A DNA stretch of 64,000 bases from Siphonodentalium dalli (lineage: Eukaryota; Mollusca; Scaphopoda; Gadilida; Siphonodentaliidae). The notes beneath the pieces are model-generated. The model was given only the letters and a program-made list of their open reading frames with translations, had not been told where the DNA came from and ran no database searches. The position numbers and the translations under genes are program-made. This document shows, piece by piece, positions 11,429 through 22,799 of the stretch. Within the stretch, counting starts at the first letter, position 1. Each line of letters begins with the position of its first letter. The stretch covers positions 39,125,503-39,189,502 of the forward strand of contig CP136065.1 of the NCBI GenBank assembly GCA_032622095.1, in the 5' to 3' direction.

Positions 11429-11532
11429 GATTTATCTGAAAATAAAATCGTTCTATTATTATGTTCTTGTCCACAGTTACCATTTCACCCACATGCACAA
11501 AGTAAGATATATATAGAATCTCCAAGGAGTTA

Positions 11533-11647
11533 TGTTGGAATATAAGATTGATGAAACGAGTTTCATAAATTTGATACACAACGAGTCGTAGACGAGTTGT
11601 GAACCAAATTTTATCAAAAGAGTTTTATTAAATCTTATATCCCAACA
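11533..11647. repeat. Foldback palindrome
   Basis: Imperfect inverted repeat with arms of about 50 bp; the ends are TTGGAATATAAGAT and ATCTTATATCCCAA and the centre is ACGAGTCGTAGACGAGT. It lies about 100 bp upstream of the TRIM-like gene's proposed exon. No open frame. Probably a MITE. Confidence 0.7.
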
Positions 11648-12640
11648 AATCGACATCTTTAATTTACTTTAAACGAAGTTGAATAATGCATGCAAAATAC
11701 ATACATACAAGGCGTTGGCTGAGACGCTTCAAACCGTATACGACAGTATTTCGCGCTCTGACTGGCGACGAAAAATATAGTCCACCAATTTGCCTCTTTG
11801 TTTTTGTGGCTATTTTCATTAGTGCTACGAATAATTTAACTTTAATGAACAAAACATTTTGCAATGTCGGGTGTTGATCTCATGCGCCGCTTTTCTAAAT
11901 AGTATTAATCGCGCGGCAATTTGTTGGCGCGATGCCAAGTATCCCGCGAAGCACGCGCCTATTCATCAATATACCATATGAGATATGAAAATATAAGGAA
12001 ATATGTAATGGCTTTTTAAATGATATAATAGGGGTTCATGTGATATATCAGAGAAACTGACATGTCCATATTCATTTGGAAATGGCCCGCTCAAATCAAA
12101 TGAATTGTAACCGATAACAGTCTTGAATACAATATAGTGACTCTGACTTGCAGTTTGCTGGATTCAGGTTCACATCTCAGACAAATTTGATAACAAATAA
12201 TATCGAATTTTGTTCAAATCCACGAACGTTTTTTAAAACAACAATAAACTCTTGACAACTTGACAATGGGGAGTGGAGAACGGATGTATCAGAGGGTCTA
12301 TAGTTGAAGGATGTCTAGCTTAGAATTTCCAACTGAATCCCGGTCGTCTTCAAGACGATCGAAATTTCCACCTCAACGAAATTCTATTTCCAACCCCTTG
12401 TAATTATCGAACTGCAACCTTAACCTTTCCAACTGTTGGATAGTTCCAACAATACCCCTCGCTGGAATCAGATCAACTGCAAATGCTATTTCAGTCTTAA
12501 CAAGTGCACAACAGAACAATGTTTCAATATAAATACACTCATCATTTGCGCGGAATGAATTACATAGGCATAAAAAGTTATTTGGGAACAATCCGAATCC
12601 AAAATCAACTGTACAACAGTTAAAAAGTCCAACAAGAGCT
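11648..12640. other. No gene recognised
   Basis: Unique-looking AT-rich sequence. The short open frames on both strands (11664-11877, 12373-12591) show no known motif. Confidence 0.5.
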
Positions 12641-13830
12641 ATAACTCAGATAATATATGTCGGACCGACCACATATTCGGACTTAACATGACTGTGTTTC
12701 TTGTTGTTAAACCACGTACCAAGTTTTGAGTCGTTCGATAAACTTATACTAAGGTTATCATCCATGCAGAAACCAATACATCGACATATTCTAATACAAA
12801 CAATGTTTATAACTCAACTAAACAAAACGACATATTCTACTACAAACAAGGCCTATAACTCATGCAAATTTGACTGACCCCACATTCAAACTGGGCCTGT
12901 GTTTGCTAGTAATTAAACCACATATATCATGTTTTGAGTCGACCCGAAATCTAATAGTAAAGTCCTAAATCCAAACTATTGAGGGACGGACGAACTAAAA
13001 GGACTAAATAATAAAAGGCCGTCCGGCCACAGTGTCCCCGGGAAAAAAGTGGGGACATCAGGGGGCATCAGATTTTCTGAAGAAAAAAATAACAAGGACT
13101 CTAAATCCGATACTAAATTTCAGGAACAATCCAACCACTGTCCCCTGAAATGGTACACGGTAAACTCTATATATTTATTTGTTAATTTACCTTCATTAAT
13201 GCTGGCTTGTGTTATTTGTTACTCATATACCAAATTTGATTCAGATACATATATGATCACACAGACTAAAGTTATCATCCGGAAACCAGAAATTGACAGG
13301 ATTCTAAGTCGTAAAAGGGCCATAACTCTCACAAAAATTGGCAGAGCAAACCCATATACGAACCTGATCTGTATTTTGGGCTGATTAACTATCATACTAA
13401 ATTTAATTAACATATGATAACACAAACTAAAGTTATCATCCGGAAACCAGAAATTGACAGGATTCTTAGTCGAAAAAGGGCCATAACTATAGCAAAAATT
13501 GGCTGAGTGTACCCATATGCGAACTTGACCTGTATTGCGAGCTGATAAACGCATATTCCAAATTTGATAGGATATGATCACACAAACTGAAGTTATCATC
13601 CGGAAACCAGAAAATTACATGATATTAAGTAAAAAAAAGGGGCCATAACTCTCGCAAAAATGGGCGGAGCAAACCCATATTCGAACTTAACCTGTATTTT
13701 GATCTGATAAACTCACCTATGAAACTTGCTTTTGATCAAATAACCGAAACTAAAGTTATCGTCCGGAAACCATTTCCGGACGGACGGATGGACGTCATCG
13801 CGGACGGACGGACACCGGCTATTTTAATAG
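12640..13830. repeat. Degenerate ~162-bp tandem array
   Basis: The segment AAGTTATCATCCGGAAACCA recurs at about 13269, 13431, 13592 and (variant) 13753, with an older relative near 12755. Each unit also contains GGGCCATAACTC and ACCCATATNCGAAC. The array ends in GGACGGACGG runs and a short hairpin (CCCCCGAA...TTCGGGG, 13832-13857). Units are freshest in the middle. Open frames at 13049-13384 and 13219-13599 are by-products of the period. Similar arrays are common in bivalve genomes. Confidence 0.85.
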
Positions 13831-13859
13831 TCCCCCGAAAAAAAAAATTCGGGGAACAA

Positions 13860-15002
13860 CTAAACAAGTTTTTTTTCAGCGGGATTATACAATTTGACCG
13901 GAAGTTGGAAAATATTCGCCATTGGGCATGAAACATTTCACATCAGTTAGTGGTTGGAACATTAAACTTATATACGTTTGGCTTCAAATTTCCAATATGT
14001 ATTGCGTTAATGATGAAATTTCCAACTGCGGATCATTTAGGCCACAGTTGGGACGGGGGGGGGGGGTCACAGAAACGTCAATCTCCACATCTGTGGATTT
14101 TAAGAGTGTTGCTGCACTTAGGACTGTATGGAAGATTGATAACATAAGTAAAATAGATTCGGCTTTGGTAGGTTTTTATAGTTTTTAAATGGATACTGTA
14201 CTCAAATATTGTTGTTGGTTTCTACTCTTCTCCGTAGAATAAGATAACCAGATTTCCATTATTTGACTGTCGGCTGAGTACGAAGTAATCATGGTACAGA
14301 TGGCTGATAAGCCGGAATGCAAAAAATAGTACGCTTGTAGTCGATGTATTTTGTACAGTTTTCAGGCATATGTATCAAATAAATATTATTTCACTCAAAT
14401 GTGATATTAATCTTGTGAAACTTCATTTGTTAGCTTACCAACCAGCTTCTAGGGGATATTCGGTTAACCAAAATGAGTAAACATTAGTCCAAAAATACAT
14501 GTCAAGTTAATGATGGTTTTGTTGCTTATTCGATAGTAATCATACGGAATTGCATCAAACCAGCCCAAACATATTGATATGTGCCAAGGGTCCACCATAT
14601 GTCGATAAATAATTGAGGGATATCAATAAAAACCAAGCACAGTGGAATGGAAGGGAATGTGCGAAGTATTGTGTATTTAGGTGTGTGTTGATGTGTAGAT
14701 GAATGAAATTAACTATTTTAATATGATTTGGCCGACATATTTCAATAGATATTAGGACCGGACGTGGATTGATGACCAGATTTCTGACTTTTATGGTCAA
14801 AGTATTGCTTGGTAATTGTTAGAGTTGCTTGGTATATAGTTTATCAATCAATTCCTTATATGGACGTTGATTTGCATTGCACATGTGCAGAATTCATATA
14901 TTTATTTTGTTAATCCAAACAAAGCTTATATTGTTTTCCTTCAATTTTCACATTTAAATATCGCAGATATATTTTTCTTTCGACATTTTGTTAATCCAAA
15001 CA
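13860..15002. other. No gene recognised
   Basis: AT-rich sequence with a G run at 14055-14066. A 'ttaatccaaacaaagctt' segment occurs twice (about 14912 and 14992) at the edge of copy B of the helicase-bearing element. Confidence 0.45.
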
Positions 15003-15352
15003 AAGCTTTTATTCCTTCATTAATTTAATTTAGAATGGCAATGTGATGTTATTGTAATTGTGCAAATAGTACAAGAAAATGCAATTTCTTCGCTTATTAT
15101 ACGCCTCTGTTTTGTCTTGGTTTCAGTGTTTACATGCATTTCCATCTCGAATGTTGTTGCTTCTTTATTGATAACTAGTTCATTTTTACATTTCGTTGAT
15201 TTAATGTCTGTGGTTTTTTTATTTCGGAGATGTACCTCATTGCAAGTTGAAGTTATAATGCAACGACTTCACGGTTCACGCGTTGACTCTTCTGTATATA
15301 CTATAGCAGGGCCACCAAACTCGGTCACGTGGTTACTATTTTTAGTGTACAA

Positions 15353-15378
15353 ATGGCCGACGGATTTATCACCTCAAA
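15353..15378 (+). CDS. Possible first coding exon inside the DNA transposon
   Basis: ATG at 15353 in context ACAAATGGCC reads MADGFITS plus two bases, then a strong donor (AA|GTAAGTACTG). It lies 47 bp inside the left terminal repeat, the usual position for a transposase first exon. No acceptor downstream gives a long clean continuation. Tentative. Confidence 0.25.
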
Positions 15379-15883
15379 GTAAGTACTGAGTTCTGTATAA
15401 CTGTGTTGTTCAATTGACCACTAGTAGACCCAGCGGAGAGAAGGCGGAGTAAAAAATTAAAATGGAAGGATTAGATAAATTTCCATTAGATGTTTCGAGT
15501 TCTTCGTGATGCCTTCCCAACTAGTTAAACTTGCCTATTGTCGACGTATAGCAAGTTGCGATAGCGCTCAAACAATTTCACTTTAATCGTCAATACAGTC
15601 GCTAAACGGAGCTAAACTATTCATTTAAATAGTGCACGAGAAACAAAATGTCTCTGGAATATTTTTAATGTGCACTTGTTGGCAAATTGTTAACAATTGC
15701 TTGTCATAAACCTAGTTATATAAAAAAGGTAACGCCCATACTGCGGGTAACGCTCACGTCACACACACGGATATTCACATTTTCACACCAGTTTCGATCC
15801 ATTTTAGCCAGCAGATATAATGAGTTGACTATTTTCTTACTTGAGAATGATTTTTATATCTTCCACAGGTTATATATGTCGCA

Positions 15884-16063
15884 ATGACAGAGTCATCACT
15901 ACCAAATTCTCAAAAGAAGTGTGCATATGGTGTCCTACGAACAATCTACTCAGGAAAGTGTGGGGAAGCGAATAAATGGAACGAAACGTTGCCAGTTTCA
16001 TACTCATGCAGGATATCAAACGATCGACAGTTCTTTACTCAACTGATTAAAGTATCTTATTAA
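15884..16063 (+). CDS. Unrecognised 59-codon open frame after a splice acceptor
   Basis: It follows a pyrimidine-rich acceptor (TTTTATATCTTCCACAG, ending at 15868). The product includes KKCAYGVLRT and several spaced cysteines, faintly like the start of THAP-type zinc fingers, but the spacing and later residues do not fit. Phase does not match the exon at 15353 through this acceptor. It may be a decayed transposase exon or chance. Confidence 0.22.
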   Translation: MTESSLPNSQKKCAYGVLRTIYSGKCGEANKWNETLPVSYSCRISNDRQFFTQLIKVSY

Positions 16064-16396
16064 GTTACACAATCATTATTTATTATAATTTCTAGATTAT
16101 ATGCACAGGGATGTGTTTATTATTAACAACATGCATAACTATTTATATACGTCTGAAAGAACCCAAATGTGTGCATATAGTCATACCCATTTAATGTATT
16201 GCATGGGGACTATTTTTTATATATTTTGATGTACACATGCGTGCACATCTGATGAAAGCTTCATTCCAATTCTAATACAGATACTATCCAAGTGATAATC
16301 AAATGTCAGAAGACTGAAATATCAGTACATTATTGATGTACATATAATACACTTATCCGTGCAAATGCGATGCTTGTCCATCAGCGACTATTAAGA

Positions 16397-16541
16397 GGAT
16401 ATTACTTGGTTGGTTTGATATTAGGCCCCATATCATCCCGAGGTAACCTCATATTAGCCTGAGACCGAAGGCCGAAGACTGAAACGAGGTTATCGATGGT
16501 TGATATCAGGACTATACTATCAAACCAACCAATTAATATCC
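16397..16541. repeat. Foldback palindrome
   Basis: Arms start GGATATTACTTGGTTGGTTT and end with AAACCAACCAATTAATATCC. Inner parts pair less well (CCTCATATTAG...CGAGGTTATC). It lies inside the 15306-19771 transposon, so it is either a structural part of it or a MITE nested within it. Confidence 0.75.
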
Positions 16542-16870
16542 TAATTATTAATTAGATTGCCTCTTAGTGCCTTAGTAACTGACAACTCTTTCATATGAGT
16601 GATGTCACCAAATCGATATCTACACGTTATTTAGTAGTGAAGTAGATAAATTATCGCATGTCGTGAAAACTATATTACTCGGATCGATGTGTGATACAAT
16701 GATATTACTCGGTTTAAGGGCAAATTGAAGCGATATTCACATAGTTCGATAACAGGCCGTTCTGGACAAAAATGTCATATCTAATTAATAAGGCGAAGTA
16801 TTATCAGGTTTGGCGAATCCTACGTTCAACTATTATAGTTATATTCAAGTGGTATTGTTAAATTTGACAA

Positions 16871-17068
16871 GTCGCGGCATTGGATTCATCCAGCCCCCGT
16901 TCCGCGGTTTAAGTGCTACAGGTCCAAGTTCTGGAGGTGCATTCCATATATTAACTTAGATGGAATATTCCTGATTCCATATACATCGAATGCACCTCCA
17001 GAACTTTGACCTGTAGCACTTAAACCGCGGAATGGGGAGGGGCTGCACGAATTCAATATAGCCGCGAC
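16871..17068. repeat. 198-bp foldback with GC-rich arms
   Basis: The outer ends are GTCGCGGC and GCCGCGAC. The inner arms of about 65 bp pair almost perfectly (TTCCGCGGTTTAAGTGCTAC, then TTCTGGAGGTGCATTC, against their reverse complements), around a 30-bp AT-rich loop. Very few differences between the arms suggest recent origin or gene conversion between them. No open frame. Confidence 0.85.
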
Positions 17069-17069
17069 T

Positions 17070-19300
17070 CAGTGATCTCGCTTATACACAGTCATGTTGC
17101 AATCTCAACAATACGGCAGCAAATGAACGTTATCCATATACAATTCTGTTCAGCCTTTTGCGCAAGCTTTTTTATTCAATAATCGCACAACTAAGCCTTT
17201 CTAAGTGACATTAAAGATGGTCTATCTCTGTGTAAACATGTGTTATATAGTTACCGGGGTAAAAAATATTAGATATGATCAAAGATCCCTGTCAAGAAAT
17301 TCTTCTATCGATTAATATTGATTATATTTCGAATATGTTCTGGACTAAAAACGTGTGGTCGTTTAGCTAACGAACAACAGTGGTTATACTGTTAACAGAG
17401 ATAAGAAATTTTATTGTGTAATTTTGTCACAAATAAACGTTAATTAGACTCATTATCGCTTATAACTATGCAATAAAACAATACAAACATTAAATCTGGG
17501 TCAGTTGACGTTCGGAGCATAGCTATGGGAACACCCTAAATATATCTATCGCTATGCGGTATCACCCGGTATGGCCTGAATGGTCCGTTCTAAAATAGAA
17601 CAATAAAGTGTCCCATCAAATCATCTCATTTTATAATAAATTATTCGAAATAAAATCAATATTAATTGATAGAAGCGTTTTCGGACACTGGTCTTCAATT
17701 AATATATATTATTTTATACCAATACAATTGCAATATCTATACCAATGCGAGTGCTAATTGACTAAATGCTAAATGCTAAATGACATTTGGCACCATGATT
17801 AATCATTCAAATGCACGGAGAAACAAACATGCATGGTACCGGTACCATCTTCTGCGACGCTGTTTGGTTCATTTTTGTAAAATACGTTATGTTCGTTATG
17901 CACCTTCTATCAAATTCACGAAACGGCGATATCCACATTCAACTCTTATCGATAATTATAACTATACTTATTCATTTCAGGATGTGCCAGACCTGGTTAC
18001 AGAGTTTCGAAATATAAATTCATTTGGTCCAAAATTATATCAAAGTTCTGATATACTTACGAATACCCGAATGCCAAATAGTTAGAATGATATCATTGAA
18101 CAAGTTTCCCCCTAACTTTGACTTAGTTGGCTTTTTTAGGAGTCCGCAGATATCTTTGACGGTGTAGACAATATATTCGTCATATTAACAATAACATCTA
18201 TCCCTTGCCTCTTTCTTTTTTTTAGGACGTCGGTGTTTTTCTGCGTTATCGGTGTAGGGTGCGGTGAAATTATACACGCCCTTAATCTCTTTCTGCGAGG
18301 TGTGCATATGGCAGTCCTGATCTTTATGCATACTAGTTTACATCTTTTAGTTCTGTTGAGCGACAGGTTTGACTTTATGTTCCTTGGATGCATTTCAGAC
18401 TATATTCTAGAGGAAATTTTCGCCTAAGAGGCCCGAAATGTCAATTATTACCGCCACCATCGGACGGTTTTCGTTTGCCCGACTTTTCGCCTTGGATTAC
18501 AGGAATTGAATTTATCATTGGTGGGAAATGTTCAGATACCAAGTTCAAGAAACGACCTATGGTAATTTTGTTATTGCATAAAATGGTGTGGAATGTATAT
18601 GTGAACGAACGTGCAACAATTGTAACTCTGATCTGTGGTGAGGAGTCAAAGGTACCGTTGGGTCGTGGTGATATAAGAGGCAGCAGCAGCCAGATACTTC
18701 AGACCAAATATGTGTTGAGATTGCACCGATAGTTTGAGTTTCCGCCATTCTTTATAGTATAATATAATTATTTCGTTTGAGATATATAGATTAGAATATG
18801 TTCTTAAAGTTTCGATTGTGACGTGGACTTTTCCACCTATTGGGAAACGTGGTGTATTAGGTGGATAACTACAACTAGAGGGGTACAATTGGAGTATTTA
18901 CACTTGTGAATTATTATCTGCGAGGTGAAATTGGAAATTACAACTTTGACCATCTCCCCTTGTCGACAAAAGACCAACAATCAGTGCCTCGAAAAACATG
19001 TATCGGTCTCGATTGTGCTCCATAACAATTAAGTTTTTTTCTGGACACAATAAGGTTTGGATTGCATGATAATACTGTTTTCCCACAGCTCTAATAATGA
19101 CATGTTTCACAAATTATTTTTGTATATAACGGGGAATTCGTTCCTTTGTTTCTATTGTAAGTAGATATAATAGATCGTAAAAATGTATCTGTTCCATTTG
19201 TAGGCTATCCCTGTTATATTGTCCGATAGTAGAATCGTGCATTGCTCGTAGGCGTTCACGGCTTTGTTCCAAATGAATAAAGCTAGTTGATATTATATTA
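17070..19300. other. Interior of the transposon, no gene recognised
   Basis: Several open frames of 60-115 codons (17780-18085, 18136-18393, 18388-18732, 18898-19110) show no catalytic DDE/D pattern or zinc motif that I can recognise. If a transposase was here it has decayed past sight, or its exons are short. Confidence 0.4.
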
Positions 19301-19377
19301 CTGTGTGGGCGTTATCATGCCTCGTCTGTTGTCCGAGCGTTACCAATAGTGCATTTGAAGGCACACAGAGGGGATAG

Positions 19378-19776
19378 ATGCGCAAATTTGCAAGCTATAT
19401 TTCGAAAATAATGCAGGAATGTTTCTCAATTTTTGTCTATTATACCAGATGGACAAATGCTCTAAATAAAGCTCAGATGCTTCTTACTGGTGAAATTGGG
19501 ATAAATGTGTTGGCGTTATCAATAAAAGCCCCAGCGCGAAAATGGGTGAAAAGTAAGAGATTGAAATTTGTGCGAGGCATCAGCTTTATACGGGACTATA
19601 TTTCTATAAGCGGCTTTGTTCAATGGACTCAAGAAATATATAGTTCTTCTTTCGCTATTATGGCACAACAAGAATATTTGTTGCTTTCGAGAAATAAGCA
19701 TCGGAAGCGAGAATTAGCTATTTGTTATGAGTGTTTCGTTAGCCATCACGTGACCGAGTTTAGTGGCCCTGTATAG
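19378..19776 (+). CDS. Unrecognised 132-codon frame ending in the right terminal repeat
   Basis: Open frame rich in K/R and aromatic residues (ARKWVKSKRLKFVRG, SRNKHRKRELAICYEC). It runs into the right terminal repeat, where its last codons read HHVTEFSGPV. Ending in the inverted repeat makes a functional gene doubtful. It could be the 3' part of a decayed transposase; no family recognised. Confidence 0.2.
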   Translation: MRKFASYISKIMQECFSIFVYYTRWTNALNKAQMLLTGEIGINVLALSIKAPARKWVKSKRLKFVRGISFIRDYISISGFVQWTQEIYSSSFAIMAQQEYLLLSRNKHRKRELAICYECFVSHHVTEFSGPV

Positions 19777-19904
19777 ACACAGTCAAAATACAAAAAAGTT
19801 AAAACGAAAATAGGCCTATTTAGCTGTAACATGTACAGCGGACAGCACACTTTTGTATTTGAGCGTGTGAATCGGCCATTGATTCTATATCCAGACATTG
19901 TATG

Positions 19905-19960
19905 CTGGTGAAATGTGCTAACGTTATACGTCTTACCAACTGAGCCACCATGGGTTCCAA
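19905..19960 (-). repeat. tRNA-like A-box block in copy B
   Basis: Minus-strand TGGCTCAGTTGGTAAGACG, a better A-box than in copy A, again after 'cccatgg'. No B box at the proper distance. It is conserved between the two copies of the larger repeat. Confidence 0.35.
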
Positions 19961-20828
19961 CCGGTCATTTAGTCTATATTAGGTGAGGGGGTTGATTTCC
20001 ATGCCCTTCAACCTCAACAATTGAGTACTGGCCTTATATATGAAGTCAACGCTGTCTTTGTGGATCTATTCAATTTGCGATGTGACTGGTGTGTGAACTG
20101 GGATAGCGTCCTGATTTTGATTGTGCCATGTGTTTTTAATTCTTGTTCCCCACTCAAGTCAGAAAGACTCTGCGCCGCATTACAGATCATATTATTGACA
20201 ATATGCAAATTTCAAAAAAAATAAACTCTCATAAGAATTTGAATTATCTTTGTGTTGGAATTATCCAGGTGAGTCATGGCAGGACAAAACTCCAGGATAC
20301 AAGGTTGGAATTGTTGGTTTTTAAATTTTTGGGAGACACCACCCCGGGAATGCATATATATTGTCCATTCAGATTTCGGACACTCACCCCTCCAACACAC
20401 GTTTGTTTTCCTATGGCAATTTGGGGACACCCCCCCCCCACAAGTTTTATGAAAAGCCGTGAAAATAGCAGGATAAGACAGACGGAGGGTGTGGAATGTT
20501 TTAAATGACCATCCGGATGAAATGCAAATCAGGTAAGCTTAATGAAAAGTACCAGACATCTCAGTAAATCATAAAACACTCATTAACTAAACTTGTCAAT
20601 AAGATGCAGAATTCATGCAAGATCTGATTCTAATTGTTCGTCCATTGAAAGTCTTAGCGACTATTTAGATATAAATATAGGATTAAGAAAAAGATATACC
20701 ATTGAACCTCAGTCATGTGGTCTTATGTGCTCCCACATTAAAAGCTTCCCAAAATATTAATGATCTCACAATTCATTCACTATTGCATATCAAAGTTTCA
20801 ATATATCTAGATTATGCTGAATTGGGAG

Positions 20829-21180
20829 ACAAAACCATTAGCTGAAGCACAAACATTCTTGTTAGATATCCACACACTACTGAGAGATTAAATTAGGATA
20901 GTTGCATGGTGATAAAATGTTCACTACTATCAGTAGACGAATTTCCTCTTTTAAGAGAAACAACAATCCATTTGGGGGGGGGGGGGTTGAATGTCATTGT
21001 CGTTGGTGACCTATTCCAGTTACCGTCAGTTTAATCTAATTTTGGTTTTACAAATACTATTCTTTGGGAATTATTCACGCCATTGTTTTTCACAACAAAT
21101 ATGAGGCAATCTGAAGATATTTTTGTTGCCAGTATTCTCAATAGAGCAGGCTATGGCCTCTTGCTGGACCTCAGTTTTAA
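20829..21180 (+). pseudogene. PIF1-family helicase fragment (copy B), decayed
   Basis: Matches the copy A fragment. GDKMFTTISRRISSFKRNN is in one frame (from 20908); a G homopolymer (about 20975-20987) then shifts frame to VIVVGDLFQLPSV followed by a stop. Further on come TNMRQSEDIF and ILNRAGYGLL. The DEISM motif intact in copy A is mutated here. The 42-bp insertion of copy A is absent, so copy B shows the ancestral spacing. Not functional. Confidence 0.7.
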
Positions 21181-22799
21181 AGTCAAGAACTCTCCACAAC
21201 CATGGTGTTATGTCAACAGTACAAACCACCACAGGCTAAAACCAAAGCACATTTATAACCATATAGTTCTGAAATTTTAGAACCTTAATTCCAATAACGT
21301 CTAGAAGGAACATATCACATTTTAACTTCAAATTAGTTCGTTCTCCAACCAAATGTTAAACGTAAAATTAACATACAGGCTATACAGTGTCATTATAACT
21401 GCCATTATATTGATAGAGGATCGTTATTAACAACAGTACCCATTCCTCAGTTAACTATAACATGGACCACATTAACATGCCGTTCTATCTATATGTGTCA
21501 ATATATCACCCCTATGACCATGGGCATGATTGTGTCAATTTTGTCTTTGCAAAATATAACTTTGATTTAAATTTACCAAACACAATAAAATATAGCTCAA
21601 TAATTCTATGTCAAATAGTTCATGGGTGATCTGATGCATGCATCTTAGTTTTCTTGTATTATATGCTGTAGTGTTATATATAACAGTCCCAGATGCACAT
21701 TAATTTTATTATATATATTATATTTTATGATATAGCCAGTGAGTGGCTTGAGTTCACGACCGGTATCAACTTAGTTTGTTTACACCAGGTGTGCTACGCG
21801 TCACGTGGGCGTTGTGCAATCCGCTTATGTCAATTAAATTGATTACGTCTTGTACATGAAATTTCGTAATTTAATTTCGTAACTCAACTTAAGGCGGAAC
21901 CCATAAATTAAATTTATAACTTAAATGGAGTCATAAATTATATTTATATTAAATAATTACATTTGATTTTAAGATAACCTGTTAACCTGAACGTTTACAG
22001 AAGACATCTTCAAGTTCGACTCAAATGAATTATTTCCCTTTATATATTATCGATATGATATCGTTATTATTACTAGGAATTTATTGAAATTAGCATACAG
22101 TGTCCCTTTAAAGGCTGTATATCGGTATGTCATCCATCCTTCCAATTGTTTACTATAAACGAGCATTGTCCGTTAAGATGGTGTATATTTCAACTGTCCT
22201 CAATGTTTGAGACACAAAACGTGTCATCTAAATGAATAACCATAAAATATATATACCATATATATCTATGACAGGCACGCGAGTCACGCGAGTCAGAAAT
22301 CTGAGTCATACCTAAATATAGAGTCGCGCGATGACGAAACGAAACCGAAACAGATTGGGAAGCAACTTGTCGGGGAATTACCCAGAATTTATTTTGTTCT
22401 TCCGTAAATACGTTGCATATTCTACGCGGTCATGTCCATACATGTACGCCTGATATCGCGGGTGGATATAGTAAATGTACTTGAATAGTAATCGACCGCC
22501 AAATATACACAGCAAACTCAATTAATCGTCATCAAAATCGTGCTGTTATATAAACCTTAGTGAGGTCATGCATTAATGTTTACAAAGCGAAGTACAATAT
22601 AATGTTCGCTGACCTTATTTCGTACTCGACGGCCAATTGTGCAATATAATTTCCTCCCTAAACGACCGATGCGCATCAAATAACGTGTAAACATGCATTC
22701 CAAGTATCCCCTGATAGGGATGGAACTCTCTGAAATAGATTTTATTGCCAGATACTTACGTGTTTTAGTGTTATGCTTGAAAGTATTCACAGAAGGTAC

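Larger units (their letters stand above)
15306..19771. mobile_element. DNA transposon with terminal inverted repeats, 4.47 kb
   Basis: The left end begins CAGGGCCACCAAACTCGGTC and the right end is its reverse complement with one mismatch in the first 20 bases; the match runs on through CACGTG, about 26 bp in all. Both ends are flanked by TATAG, a 5-bp target duplication (15301-15305 and 19772-19776). The insertion splits copy B of the helicase repeat. Inside are a short exon-like start at 15353, an open frame at 15884, two large foldbacks (16397, 16871) and no recognisable full transposase, so it is probably defective. The superfamily is not assigned. Confidence 0.78.
15003..22799 (+). mobile_element. 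Helicase-bearing element, copy B, interrupted by a DNA transposon
   Basis: The left part (15003-15305) matches copy A at 155-540. The right part (19777-22799) matches copy A at about 558-3868. The 4.47 kb between them is the TIR element at 15306-19771, so the host repeat was present first. Copy B stops matching at about 22799, inside a block that continues in copy A through CTAAGTATAATAGC and reappears in copy C at 27759. Confidence 0.6.
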
